A stretch of DNA of 64,000 nt from Dimorphilus gyrociliatus (Eukaryota; Annelida; Polychaeta; Dinophilidae). The notes under the pieces are model-generated. The model was given only the letters and a program-made list of their open reading frames with translations. It was not told where the DNA came from and made no database searches. Numbering within the stretch: the first letter of the stretch is position 1; each line of letters opens with the position of its first letter. Both the position numbers and the translations under genes were made by a program. Location of the stretch: NCBI GenBank assembly GCA_904063045.1, contig CAJFCJ010000014.1:186001-250000 (forward strand), given 5' to 3'. Of this stretch, positions 1 to 11,800 are shown in pieces.

Positions 1-3000
1 TGAATTATCAAATTTACTGAGATTTCCTTTTTCCGTATGGCTTTACGCTAGAAAATACTTGAAACCTCTTTTTTCAACCTATCACTTTAAGGGAAGAGAA
101 TTATGGAAATGGAGGAATGAGGATGTTAGAAAGAGCTTAAAATCATTATACTTTAAAACGGCTGAATCGTTTAAAAATACTCACAAATGCTTAGCCGACT
201 ACTTTAGCAATAAATGGATTAATCATAAACCTTTGGTAGTCCCCGAAAGGTCTATTCAAATTATTGAACCTTACTCTTGTTGCAGATATTTAACTCCTCA
301 TCCTTTACTCTATTCCGAATATTTATACAATTATAGACGTATTACAGAATTAGGCCAACATTTTCTGCACAGCGTCGATATTGAGACGGTTAAATGCAAC
401 ATATATTTTAACCTGGAAAGTCTTATTTCATTAATACAAGCTCTGGGCGTTCATTTTCTTTTAGAAGAAATTGACCTTGTATTGAGACATTTCTTCGATA
501 CGGAACTCCATGTACTTAGAGATACAATTATTGCTTGCCATAAAATCTTAGAGGAAGATACTTTGCAATTACCTGTTGAAATAATAGGCCGATTAAGGAA
601 TATCGAATTCGGAAAGGACTTTCCCAACATCTCAGATCTTATGCTTCAGTGCGTTCAGTGGTGTGATTCGAATACGAAACCTTTGCTAGTTCCGCTTTCA
701 TCGTGGTTGCCAGATCCTAGGCAGAAAACTTTAATTACGTTAAATATTCCATCGACGAAGGCAATTATTACTGGAGAAACTCAATTTCTGACCATTTCAA
801 CTAAAGAGAATATTATAAAAATGTATCATATAGCCTCTAAACAACTTATTCGTTCCTCTTTTCCTTTAAAGTCAAGCGTTATCTTTCTACTCGATTGTAA
901 AGATGACAGAATCGCCGTCTCTACCGCCGACGGAAGCGTTATAATATGGAATTTAATTAACGGCAAATTTGACGGTTTTCTTAAGCAATCGTCTCCAATA
1001 AGAGCCAACGTATTGGCTAACGTTGGCGATAACTTACTATTGGGTAATAGTGACGGTTCTATGGATAGTTTTAACTTGAATACTCTTGAAGTTGTTGACA
1101 AGTTAAAACATCATAGTGACGCCATAACCGGATTACGAGTAAGTAAGGATGGAGAATATACAGTTTGCAGTAAGTCTATAATATGTTTACTCTGTATGGA
1201 ATAAGTAACTTTTAAATGCTCTTTTTTTTTTAACCGTCTCTTAGCATCCAGAGATAAAACTGTCAAATGTTTATCTTCCGATAACTTGGCCGTAATCATG
1301 GAAATATCCGATGAGAATTTAAATCAGCCTATTATTTTGATGTCCATAAGTAGCAATAATCTCTTTCTAGTACTTTGTAAGTTTAATACGTATTGTATAC
1401 TTTCTCTTGTCTTTTTGTTATTTTTTTCCTTTTTTGATGTTATCCCTTTCTTTATCTTGCTTTCATCTATCTTTAGCTTATTCTGAGTATAGGAAGATTA
1501 TAAGGATGAGAAACATGCTGTATATGTATAGGTGTATATATATAGCGGTTAAAGCCATTTTTCATGTTTCCATTTGTATCTAAGGTCACTTTCAAGGGTA
1601 ATCCCTCTTATTTTTTATTGAAAGATTTAGGTAGACCGCAGGAAATTTCGTCCACTTTCATGAAGTTAAAGAATTCCAATAGGAAGCGGGTATTCTCCTT
1701 ATTAATTCTCCTTTATGCATACAGTGTTTAGTTATAATAAGTACTAATATTCCAATTTTAATAGGCATTCTCTCCAATGCCAGTCCATTTCTCTGTTTAG
1801 CGAGGATTTATATACGAGACATTAAATTATATTTTCAGTATTTTGCTGATGAGTGCACCTCCATAAATCTTCTTTTCTCGCTGGAAGCGCAATTGTTTAT
1901 CATAATTTTTTTCGGTAGTCGTTATCTCTTCTACTAGACAATGTTGTCAAATTGCTTTGATAAGAAATAATAGCGATTACTTTTGAAAGTGCATTCGGGT
2001 ATGAAGAAGAGTACGCTAGTATATGCGCTCTTCTCCCTCTTTTCCATCTTCCTTCCGTTCTTCCTTTCATATTTTCCTTTCTCGTATAATTCTTAACATT
2101 ATTCTGTATATTCCCTATTTTTTCTTCATATTAGATTTAGAAGACGGTACAGTACAAATAAGATCCTTGGTTACTGGCACTTTTATACACAACCTTCAGA
2201 ATCCTTTACCAAAATTAACTAGTTTAGCAGTGTGTTCGGAGGGTATCTTTCTCTCTTGTGCAACGGAAAATCATATGGTTCATTTATTTAATATAAGATC
2301 GACAGAACTCTTGGAATCTAATAAGGTGGAATCCAGAGTTCATACAACGTTTCTATTTCCTAATGATTTTGTATTGATGAATGCTGGAGCGGATTCTATA
2401 GAATTTTCTACTCTATTAAAGAGAGAGAATGCTCAAACGGAAAAAGATAGGCATAGGAACGTCGTTAATTGCGTTACCGTTTCGAGAGACGGTAAAATGG
2501 CAGTTTCCGGGTCTAAAGACACAACTTTAAGAGTTTGGTCAGTTGATTCAGGAAGTCTAACAGATATTTTAGAAGGTCATTCGGGCCAAGTTACTTGCGT
2601 CGCCATCGCTAACGAAAACGCGTTTATAGCTTCGGGTTCGGCTGATAGAACAGTGAAAATCTGGAGTATAGTATTGGCGGAGGTGGTGACCAATTACGAA
2701 CAGCATAATTCAACTGTTACTTGCGTTAATGTTTTGGCGGACAATATGAGGATTCTTTCGGCGGAGGAGGAAGGTAAAGCTCTATTGTGGAATGCGGAAG
2801 ATGGTAGTACGTTGCTATCATGTTCCTGCCATACAAATCTGCTGGCAGTTTCTCCAATATCAAAGCTGGTATTCGCAGGTGATGGTGGTTGTACGGCAAA
2901 ATTATGGCTTTTGAATACTGGAGACGTCGTAGGAACGCTAACCCATACGGACAAAATAACATGCGTTGGATTTTCACCAGATAACGAATACATAGTTACT

Positions 3001-3849
3001 GGCTCAATGGATAATAGCTTAAAAATATGGTTAGCCTCCAGCGCTAAATTAACGCAAGTTCTCGTAGAGCATGAAACCCACGTAACTGCCGTCTCCGTTT
3101 GCTCCAAGACAGTTGTATCGGGCGACAAAGATGGTCTAGTTCTACTATGGGATATTGAATTCGGTAACGTGAAACAAAGAATGATGGGTCATACGGCTAG
3201 TATAGAAAGGGTTCTAACAGCGTCCGACTCGTCCATAATATTTACAACTGACTTTGCGGGCGAGATAAGGGTATGGATGTCTAAAACTGCAAAATTATTA
3301 GCAAGAATCGATCTTCATTACCCAATTGAAAATATAGTAATTAGTGTGAGTGCGTCTCACCTTGTTGCGAGAATAACAAATTCGATTCATGTACCGTTGC
3401 TTTGTTTACATAATTCCCCTGCAAAAGTTCTACCAAGGGCGGCTATCGAACTTGGCTCGACAAATAGCCTTCACGTAAATCCGGATATGTTACAGAATCA
3501 AATTTCAGGTTTAAACCTTTCCAGAGAAGTCTCTACCGAAATTGAGAATAACGACGAAAAATTACCGCTCCCCTTTAAATGGCATCAGAAAAGGGAATTG
3601 TCGGAATTTCCCGTTCCCTCAACGATTTTGGCCGAGAGGCAGGTAAAAAGTGACATATATTACGACGAAGAAGAGCCTGGTTCTAGTAGCGGTGGCCTAG
3701 GATCAACAACATCAACCACAATAGCTCCCTTACAAAAAGTTGTTGCCGCTCAACAACAGCACAAAGTACAAAAATCTCTACCAAGAGAGAAAAAAGAAAA
3801 TAATAAAAAGAAAAAAGAGAAGAAATCTTCAATTTGCTGCACATTATAA
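1..3849 (+). CDS. NACHT/WD-repeat protein (NWD1/NWD2-like), 5' partial
   Basis: The frame is open from the first bases, so the gene begins upstream and the NACHT ATPase part is outside. Exons are 1-1169, 1245-1376 and 2135-3849, joined by consensus GT-AG sites in matching phase (donor GTAAGT at 1170; acceptor TTAG at 2131-2134). The first ~230 residues are helical and resemble the post-NACHT segment of NWD proteins. Then follow many WD40 blades, with repeated GSxDxTxRVW-type ends such as SGSKDTTLRVWSV, SGSADRTVKIWSI and TGSMDNSLKIWLA. Family knowledge: NACHT-WD proteins are cytosolic STAND-type signalling ATPases whose WD propeller senses ligands or partners. The C-terminus is Ser/Gly/Gln-rich, then strongly basic (KKKKEKK) and ends SSICCTL, a CAAX-like box with Leu last, suggesting prenylation and membrane anchoring (inference). 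The 758-bp second intron is long for this locus. Family call is firm; exact orthology is not. Confidence 0.88.
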
Positions 3850-4275
3850 TTTACATAAATAAATGAAGAAGATGGAGAGAAGAAAGAGAACAAACAGAGA
3901 AAAGAAAAGGGAAGAAACATTTATAGAAGAAAATTTCCTTCTCTCTTTCCTTCCTTCCTTTCTTCTTTCTTCTTTAGCTTGGCAAAGCTAAAAAAGAGAA
4001 CATTGGAAAATCAATTATTTAAATAAATAAATAGAAAAATTGTGTGTGTAATTATTTATATGTGGAAAAGAGTGCTTCTCCAGTTCATTTTCTTTTTTCT
4101 CATTCTCTTTCTTCTCTCTCTCTCTCTCTCTTCTTAATAAAAGTTACAAAAGCAAAACAGTTATAGGACAGATTGTAAAAGCTGATTATTGCTGATAATA
4201 ATCTGATTATTATAAACGCCTATTTAAGTCATTTGGGTGTGTTTATATGTATGTATATATGTGAGCATGTATCAA

Positions 4276-4279
4276 GAGA

Positions 4280-4318
<39 letters not shown>
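4276..4318. repeat. (GA)n microsatellite
   Basis: An uninterrupted run of GA dinucleotides follows an imperfect GAGAGTGAGAG start. Similar GA or CT runs recur at 4112-4130, 4791-4804, 4979-4997, 6500-6520, 7152-7178, 17488-17511 and 25386-25414, always outside coding exons. Confidence 0.9.
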
Positions 4319-4323
<5 letters not shown>

Positions 4324-4636
4324 TATATCACAAGTAAATTTTCCTATACTTTTCTCTCTGTTTCTATCCTTTATTTCTCTTAAGTATTAATTCTATTTCC
4401 GGTTTATTCATATAAAACGTATAGCTTAAAAACTTATATATGTTATTCTATATACTGCAAAGTAAGCATGTATATTTCAAGGTGTAGTCTAAAAAAAGAA
4501 ATTGAGAGAATAGAATTAAAAAGAAAATGAAAGGATGGAAAATAGAAAAAAAGATTTTCCTTTTTTTTTCTTTAATAAAAGAACAGAAATTAACCAAAAG
4601 GGGTTTGTTGATTTGCTTTTTTCGTAAGGTAAAAGA

Positions 4637-4644
4637 TGACGTCA
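4637..4644. promoter_or_regulatory. Perfect CRE palindrome (TGACGTCA)
   Basis: TGACGTCA is the full cAMP-response element bound by CREB/ATF bZIP dimers. Here it lies in GATGACGTCATAC inside the long noncoding spacer, about 3.9 kb upstream of the PKS TATA box. An 8-mer can occur by chance in 64 kb of DNA, so function is only a possibility. Confidence 0.25.
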
Positions 4645-6302
4645 TACAAAGTAGTTTTTAACAAGATTCTTTGTCAGATGAAAAAGCGACTTACACGTCA
4701 ATAGAAGCGTACTACGCAAGAGTTGACAGAGAGATACATAGATAGATATGAAGCTGGATAGAGAGATAAAAATATAGAAAAATAGAAAGAGAGAGAGAGA
4801 GAGACAGAGATAGAGGAAATGGAGAAGTAGATAGAAAAATAGATTGATTGATAGATTGATTGACACAATATATTGATATAAGAAAGTAGAAAAGTTAAAG
4901 GTTATGCAGTACATACTATACACATAACAATACATGTCTATAAAGAAAACGAAAACTATGGCAACTTGAAGCATTCTTCTCTCTCTCTCTCTCTCTCTTT
5001 CTTTATATTTTGAAATTATTTAGAATGGCGTCATCTCTAATAAGAATAACACATTAACAAATACGTATCATAGATACGAATAATTCCTGTATAATTTCTC
5101 CAGTCATTCCCTTATCTCACCTTTATCTTCTTATTGTAGACATAAATATTTTTTTCACGTAAAATTTGGCGTCCAATATCCTTTTGAGGTTTTTTGATTA
5201 TTATTATTATTATTATTGCTGTTTTTTTTTGTTCTTGTACCCATTTTCTAGGACTAGGTTTAATGATAGGCCTAGTAAAGTATGGTTTTTGTTGTTTATT
5301 TTTTGAAATAAACTCGATCTATTTTTATCCTCTCAACATGACTATTTAAAATTGTCTAACTGCTCGTCGCATCTGCTCTCTCTCTCTCTCCACTGCTCTC
5401 TGTATGTATGGTTTACATATAAAGAGAGGAGGGAAAGAGTGACATTCAAGCGAGGGAATGCTACTCTTATTTTCAACTTTATTAAATTTAGATAAGGAAG
5501 CGATAAAAAAGCTCATATATTTTATAAATTTTATCATAAATGTTGTATTTATTATCTTTTATTAAGAGGATTTATGATCATTCATGAATCAATTAACTAA
5601 TTGATTAATTAACTAGTAATAAAATGTATGAAAAAACGATTATTCGTATTATTTAACTAGGAAAACTCTGTCTTCTTCTTCACATACTCGTTTCCCTCGA
5701 AAAACTGGTCTGATTAGCTCATTTAATACATGAACTATTCTGAATACAAAGTAATAAAGTAATAAATCCTATTGAGAGGTATTTTTACTTTTCCGTCTAT
5801 CCATTTCTCTTCGTGACAAATCAAATATATCCTACAAATTACTCAAGTAGAATTTACAAGTGTAATAGGCATATAAACAAGTCAACTCGGCTATAAACTA
5901 ATAATAATAATAATAATAATTCTCTTCTTCTTCTCTGTTACTTTTCTCTTTGAATACAATATTACAACTACATACATTTGATCTGTTACTTTTGAATGTA
6001 CAGTATAGGGGAAAGAGTAATGTAATGAGGGTAAAAATAAAAAAAAGGGAGGGAGAGGCAAAAAGGGCTAAGGAGAGGTAAAAGCATAAAAAGGGAAAGA
6101 GTTAAAAACTAATAAAACTAATAATAAAATATTGTTATAGGTCAGTTGATCAGGGTAGAATTTGAAAAAAGAAAAAAAAAAGTCCATACCTTTCCAGATA
6201 ATTAATATGTGGGAATATTGAAATATGTCTGTTAAAAATTGTTAAAAATCTGTTACGCATCGTACGTATACGTACTTTTATTCATATTACGTATATAATT
6301 AT

Positions 6303-6336
6303 CTATATATATGTATATATATATATATATATATAC
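6303..6336. repeat. (TA)n microsatellite ending in ACTGTA
   Basis: An imperfect TA run interrupted by TATG, ending in TATACTGTATTTA. The same TATACTGTATA-like core recurs in other spacers of the window, as described in the findings. Confidence 0.7.
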
Positions 6337-7727
6337 TGTATTTATAAATTTATTAAATATATTAATTAATTCAATCATTCATTCATTCATCTATTAATTG
6401 ATCCATTCATAGATTTATTCATTTCTTCTTCCGTTCAATTTATATTTCCTCTTTTCTTGCTTCCTTCCTAAATTACATATTTCTTTTCTTATCTTTCCCT
6501 CTCTCTCTCTCTCTCTCTCTCGATTTGACCCATCTAGCTCTTATTTCAGCCAATAAAAACCAAACAAGAAGAAACAAATCTTGTAAAAGTTTTAAATATT
6601 CCAGTTTCAACATTTATCGAACGCCAACAAGGCTAACCCTGTAGAATTTAATAGAGCGAAGAGAAATTATTCACTTTCCCTTTTCAATCTCTCCTAATTT
6701 CTTCTATTCTCTTTGGTGTTTCTCATCATTCCATCTCTTCAATTCGCCTTTTATCACTGTTCCGTAAAAAGGAACAATAACCGAAACAATATGAAAATAG
6801 TTAAACGGAAAGATACTTTTCTCTTTTCCATATTAATTAATATCAAAATCCTGATTGCCCTATTCGTACTTTTCTTTAATTGTCTCTTATATTTTTACCA
6901 ATTTCTTATTCTGTATAATTGGACACTTAGCAATAATGTTTCTTTCTTTCTTTCTTTCTATCTATCTTTCTTTCATTTTTCGTTATTTTTCACCTCTTTT
7001 CTTCATTCTTATCCTCTGTCTTTTCTTTCCGTCTTACAAGGTATTTAAATGATTTTTGAGATGAGAAAAGGTTTAATACGCTAGAGGTTTAAACGATAAT
7101 AGAAAATAATTTCATAAATAGACGGCTTTTCCCTGCTGCTGTGCCTGACAGAGAGCGAGAGAGAGAGAGAGAAAGAGAGAGCACGAGAGAGGAAGCCAGT
7201 ACGAATTGAAAGATAGTAAATGCAAAATAAAGAATAATTGACCTTCATATCTTGTAAAATAATTGGTTATAGTAGACACTTTTTCAACATAAAAGAAAGA
7301 GCGATTACATAAATGATGACATTTAAAAAATTAGAGGAGAGGGGGTTAGGTAAAAAAAAAAAAAAGATTTCAAACAAATGAAGTTGAAAGTTAATTAGAG
7401 CGAACACGTGTATTGGCAATTATCGTAATAATTTAGAGAAGAGTAAAAACGGGTTGGTTGAGCGAATTTAACTATAGAAACTAAAACTTTTCATTGAACA
7501 AATGAGGATGTAATTCTTTATATACTGAATATACAGTACATACTGTATATATATACAACATATAGAATAAAACGTTTGCCGTGTATTGTAATATTAAACA
7601 TAAACTGTTCTTCCGTCGCCTAGCTACGCGAGTTAAATACGCTTTTAAAGCGTGCGCATAAGGTGAAGAAGAGGAAGAAGATAAAGAGATGTACATAAAT
7701 GCATGTCTAAATGCTTACATACAAATA

Positions 7728-7795
7728 CAGTATGTATATATGTATGTATATATGTATGTATACGTTTACATACATACGCGCATGCATGCATGCAT
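7728..7795. repeat. TATG/CATG/TACA tetranucleotide-type repeat
   Basis: A stretch of TATGTATATATG, TACATACATACG and CATGCATGCATG units able to fold on itself. No gene or RNA signature is visible. Confidence 0.7.
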
Positions 7796-8458
7796 ACCAT
7801 CATTATAAATTTCTATCAAACTCATTTTTTTATTGAGTACAATTTAACAAAGAAATAGCGGTGATGAGGGTGTTGACTCGATCATCTTTTGTTAGCAAAT
7901 TAGTTACCCTTCTTTTTCATTACAAATTTTTAAAGCAGTTGATTTTCTATCTCTCTCTCTCTCTTCCTATCTGCAATTCCATTCTTGATAAAACGAAATA
8001 AATTTCTACCTTTAATCATGTAATTAATTACCAATTTCATTTGAGTAACCTGTCTCTGCTCTTTCGTGACCTCTTTGACACTTTAACCTATTTTTGCAAT
8101 AATTTATTATACATAGGTATATACGCAAAAGTTTCTTTTATTTCTCTTTATTAACCACCACCAGCAGCATCATATTCATTAGAACGTCATCTTCCCTCCC
8201 TGTTTACCTATTCTGACAAGTAATTCTATTGTGTAAGATTACATAACAACAAAATAGATAGAATTGTCCTTTGTTCTGTAATTGATCAAAAGACAGTTAT
8301 TTTTAGTAATTTAGTTAAATAGAATAAAATTATGAACTAGGTGAAAAAATAACATATTCTGAATATTAATGAGGCAGTAATTAAAATATGACCGGAAGTA
8401 TGAGCGAACTAATTGGAAAGAAGTAATTCATTTAAAAAAAATAAGAGTAAAAGCTTTT

Positions 8459-8865
8459 CACGTGTTCCTCTCATGGGATGAGGGAACTATCTGTTGCTCG
8501 CCTAATTCATTGTCCAAAATGGTTGATATGAATTGAATGACAGCTGTAATATATGCAGTGAAGATGTTATCTGTTCTATACAATAAAAGTAATAGTATAA
8601 AAGGGGTCCGAAACATTTATTCGCGCCCACCAGATCCGTTGGTTAACTCGGAAAGTTCTTTCCACTTTCTGATCCTTATTTTCCACATTTACCCGAGGTA
8701 TACTAGAGTTTCTCATCAATATTCTTTCAATATTAAAAGTATTAATAGTAATGACAGTAGTTATTATCACTATTATTACTTTTAATTCGTAGATTTACTT
8801 GTCGTTATCAGGATTAAGTTGTTGTATCTTTACAGATTTTTGAGTAATTGTTTAACTAAAGAAGC
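8459..8865 (+). promoter_or_regulatory. PKS promoter and 5' UTR with probable UTR intron
   Basis: A strong TATA box, TATAAAAG, lies at 8596-8603, followed by GGGGTCC; transcription would start near 8625-8630. A perfect E-box CACGTG is at 8459-8464, about 135 bp upstream of the TATA box. Between the predicted start site and the ATG (8866) there is a plausible donor (CCGAG|GTATAC, near 8696) and a good acceptor (TTTACAG ending at 8834), so the 5' UTR is probably spliced just before the coding start. These are sequence-motif calls; transcript data would settle them. Confidence 0.55.
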
Positions 8866-11800
8866 ATGAAGGACGATATTGTTGTTACCGGTATTTCTTG
8901 CCGTCTCCCCAGCACGTCAAATATGACGGAGCTGTGGAAAAATTTAACTGAAGGTGTTGACATGGTCAGTGAAAACGATCTTTATTGGCCAAGAGGTAAG
9001 ATTTTTCTTCATTATTTCATTCGTTTATAGTGTGCTCTTCAACGGATTAAACATAACCATTTGTTCATAATCTATCACTTCAAAAATCTATTTTCATACT
9101 CCGAATATAGGTATTCATGGCATTCCGAAAAGAAAGGGAGTTCTACCCGAAATTGATCGTTTCGACTCTCTCTTCTTCGAAATCAACCCTAAGCAGAATA
9201 AAGTTTATGATTTTGAACACAAAATTCTTTTGGAAGTAGTTCACGAGGCTATTCTCGATTCTGGTTATAGCTCTGAAGAACTTGCTGGTACTAGATGCGG
9301 TGTACTCGTTGGATCTGAAGGCAGCAGTGGTGCTACCGCCGAATTTTACGTTGATACAGCTGAAATTAACGGATTCGAAACAAAAAATCACGGTTCTATG
9401 ATGTCCAACTACATTTCTTTTTTCTACGATCTTAAAGGTAACCAGCTTTTCTTTATGAATATTCAGTGTTTTTCCTATTTCATCCACTTCTCTCTCATTA
9501 ACAATTTATTAATATCATAATAGGACCAAGTATGACCATAAATTCGGCCTGCAGTTCAAGCTTTCAAGCTCTCCGTCTAGCTTACCGCTATATGGAAGAT
9601 AATCAATGTGATTCTATGATCGTAGCTGGTTCTCACGCTCAATTTTCACCAATGGCTAATTTAACATTAACAAGAGCTATGATGTTGGCTAACGATGGTA
9701 AATGTAAAGTTTTCGATGAATCGGCTGATGGTTACGTAAGAAGTGATGGTATCGTTGCTATCCTTCTCCAAAGAGCTAGTCTAGCTAGAAGAATCTACGC
9801 AAACATTAGAGGCGTCTATGACAACTGTGACGGCAGAAAGAGTCAAGGTAATTTTTGAACAACATAAAAAAACAACTTATATCTCTTAATAAACTCTCTC
9901 TCTCTTCCTTTTATCTTTTTTCGCACAGGTACATCTTTCCCTAGCGCTCCATCCCAAAAGGATTTGTTAAGAGACTTTTATAAAGCAAACAACATGAATC
10001 CCGATGATGTTGTCTATATTGAAACTCACGGAACCGGAACCCAAGTAGGAGATAAAGCAGAAATTACCGCTCTTTCCGAATTCTTTTGCGGAAATGGCAG
10101 AAAAGACTTGTTAATAGGATCAATTAAGTCCAATCTCGGCCATACTGAAGTAACTTCCGGTACGTGTATTTTCATTAATGTTTCGCTTTAGTCAGTACTT
10201 TTCGAATGAAAAGACTAATAAAAATAAAACAAGCTAATTAACTAATTAACTGTTAATTAAAGGTTTGGCAAGCATGTGTAAAGTAATCTTGGCTATGCAA
10301 CACAAACTAATCCCGGGAAATCTTCATCTAAATCAATTCAACTCAAACATCCCCGAACTCTTTGATGGTTCAATGAAGGTTGTTAGGGAAAATATGGAAT
10401 GGGAAGGTGGACCAACTGCTATCAACTCATTCGGATTTGGTGGTGCTAAAGTTCATTGTGTTATTGAACCCTATCGAGAGAAGAAGAACAATGAAATTAA
10501 ATATGATGGACTAAGATTGGCTACCATCTGCGGAAGAACTGAAGAATCCACGAAATTCTTTTTAGAAAATATGCTTGAAAACAAGGATAACCTTGAGTTC
10601 CACTCTTTGACAGAGTCCCTTTCTCTCTCCTCCCCAATGGCTTATCCTTACAGAGGTTACGTTGTCATGAACTCTGAAGAGCAAATCATTACTGTTGAAG
10701 TGAGTTTTATTCCTCATTTGTTAATTCTATCCCCTTTTGTTTCATTTCTAATCTGTTTCCTCATTCCCTAAAACAGGATATCCCAAACAAAGGATCTGAT
10801 AAAGAAGTATGGTTCGTTTACAATGGTATGGGTTCTCAATGGCCCGGTATGGGCAAAGAACTTTTGGGCATGAAAGAATTCAGAGAGAGTTTCGAAGTAT
10901 GCAGCAAAGCTGTTGCCCCTCTAGGCATTGACTTAAAGAAGCTACTCCTGGAATTTAGCGAAGAAGATTGCGAAGAAATAGTAAAAGTTTTACTTTGCGT
11001 AACCGCCATTCAGGTAAGAGAAAAGGGATAAAGATGTCTATGATAACTTTCTCTGAACTTTTTTTTCTAACCATTCCAGATTTGCATAACTGACATTCTG
11101 GAAAAAGTTGGCGTTGTACCAAATGGTATTGTTGGTCATTCTCATGGTGAACTTGCTTGCGGTTACGGTGACAAGGCTTTGAACGCTGAACAAACCATGT
11201 TGATCGCCTACCATAAGGCTATGAGTATCGTCAACCAAAACACAGATGAAGGTTCTATGTGTGCCGTTATCGGAATCACTCTCCAAGAATTGGAAGAGAT
11301 AGTTCCTGAAGATGTCACTATTGCCTGTCATAACTCTGAAAGCATTCATACTATTTCCGGCGCCGTAGAGAATGTCGCGCGATTTATGGAAACATTGAAG
11401 GAGAAGAATATTAAATGCAAGGCAGTTAAGAGTTGCAAAGTGGGTTTCCATAGTTCACTCCTGGAAAAAACCTATCCCGAATACAGAAAAAATTTGGAAG
11501 AGGTTTGTACTGTTTGTTTGTTCTTTCAATGAAAGAAAATATAAAATTTCTGCTCTATATTTATCAGATTATACCAGAACCAAAGGAAAGATCTTCCAGA
11601 TGGATCAGTACTTCTCTTCCTGAAGAAGATTGGGAAGAAGATGTCGGTCTTACTGCTAACCCCGAATATTACATTGCCAACATGGCTAATCCTGTCTACT
11701 TTGTCGAAGCATGCAGTCTTATTCCAGAGAATGCAGTTATCATCGAAATTGGTGCTACTAACCTACTACAGAGTGTTGTTAAGGCTACCGTAGGCAAGAA

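Larger units (their letters stand above)
3850..8458. other. Noncoding, microsatellite-rich spacer
   Basis: About 4.6 kb between the NACHT-WD gene and the PKS promoter, presumably holding the 3' UTR of the former and regulatory DNA of the latter. AATAAA-type signals occur just after the stop (AAATAAATAAATG near 3856). The rest is low-complexity AT-rich DNA with CT/GA, TA, ATT and TATG microsatellites. Short open frames here, such as 4642-4974 minus and 6713-7048 plus, are translations of simple repeats and are not annotated as genes. Confidence 0.75.

Noticed and set aside
4642-4974. 110-codon minus-strand frame
   Set aside because: Translation is Phe/Leu/Ser/Tyr runs from GA/TA microsatellites; no start context or domain.
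6713-7052. Two overlapping 65-111 codon frames
   Set aside because: Low-complexity TTTC/TTCA repeat sequence, no domain, no splice partners.
8537-8785. 82-codon frame before the PKS
   Set aside because: Overlaps the TATA box and presumed 5' UTR; Tyr/Ser/Asn-rich and unconserved in appearance.
11038-11451. 137-codon minus-strand frame within the PKS
   Set aside because: Antisense shadow of the AT-encoding exon.
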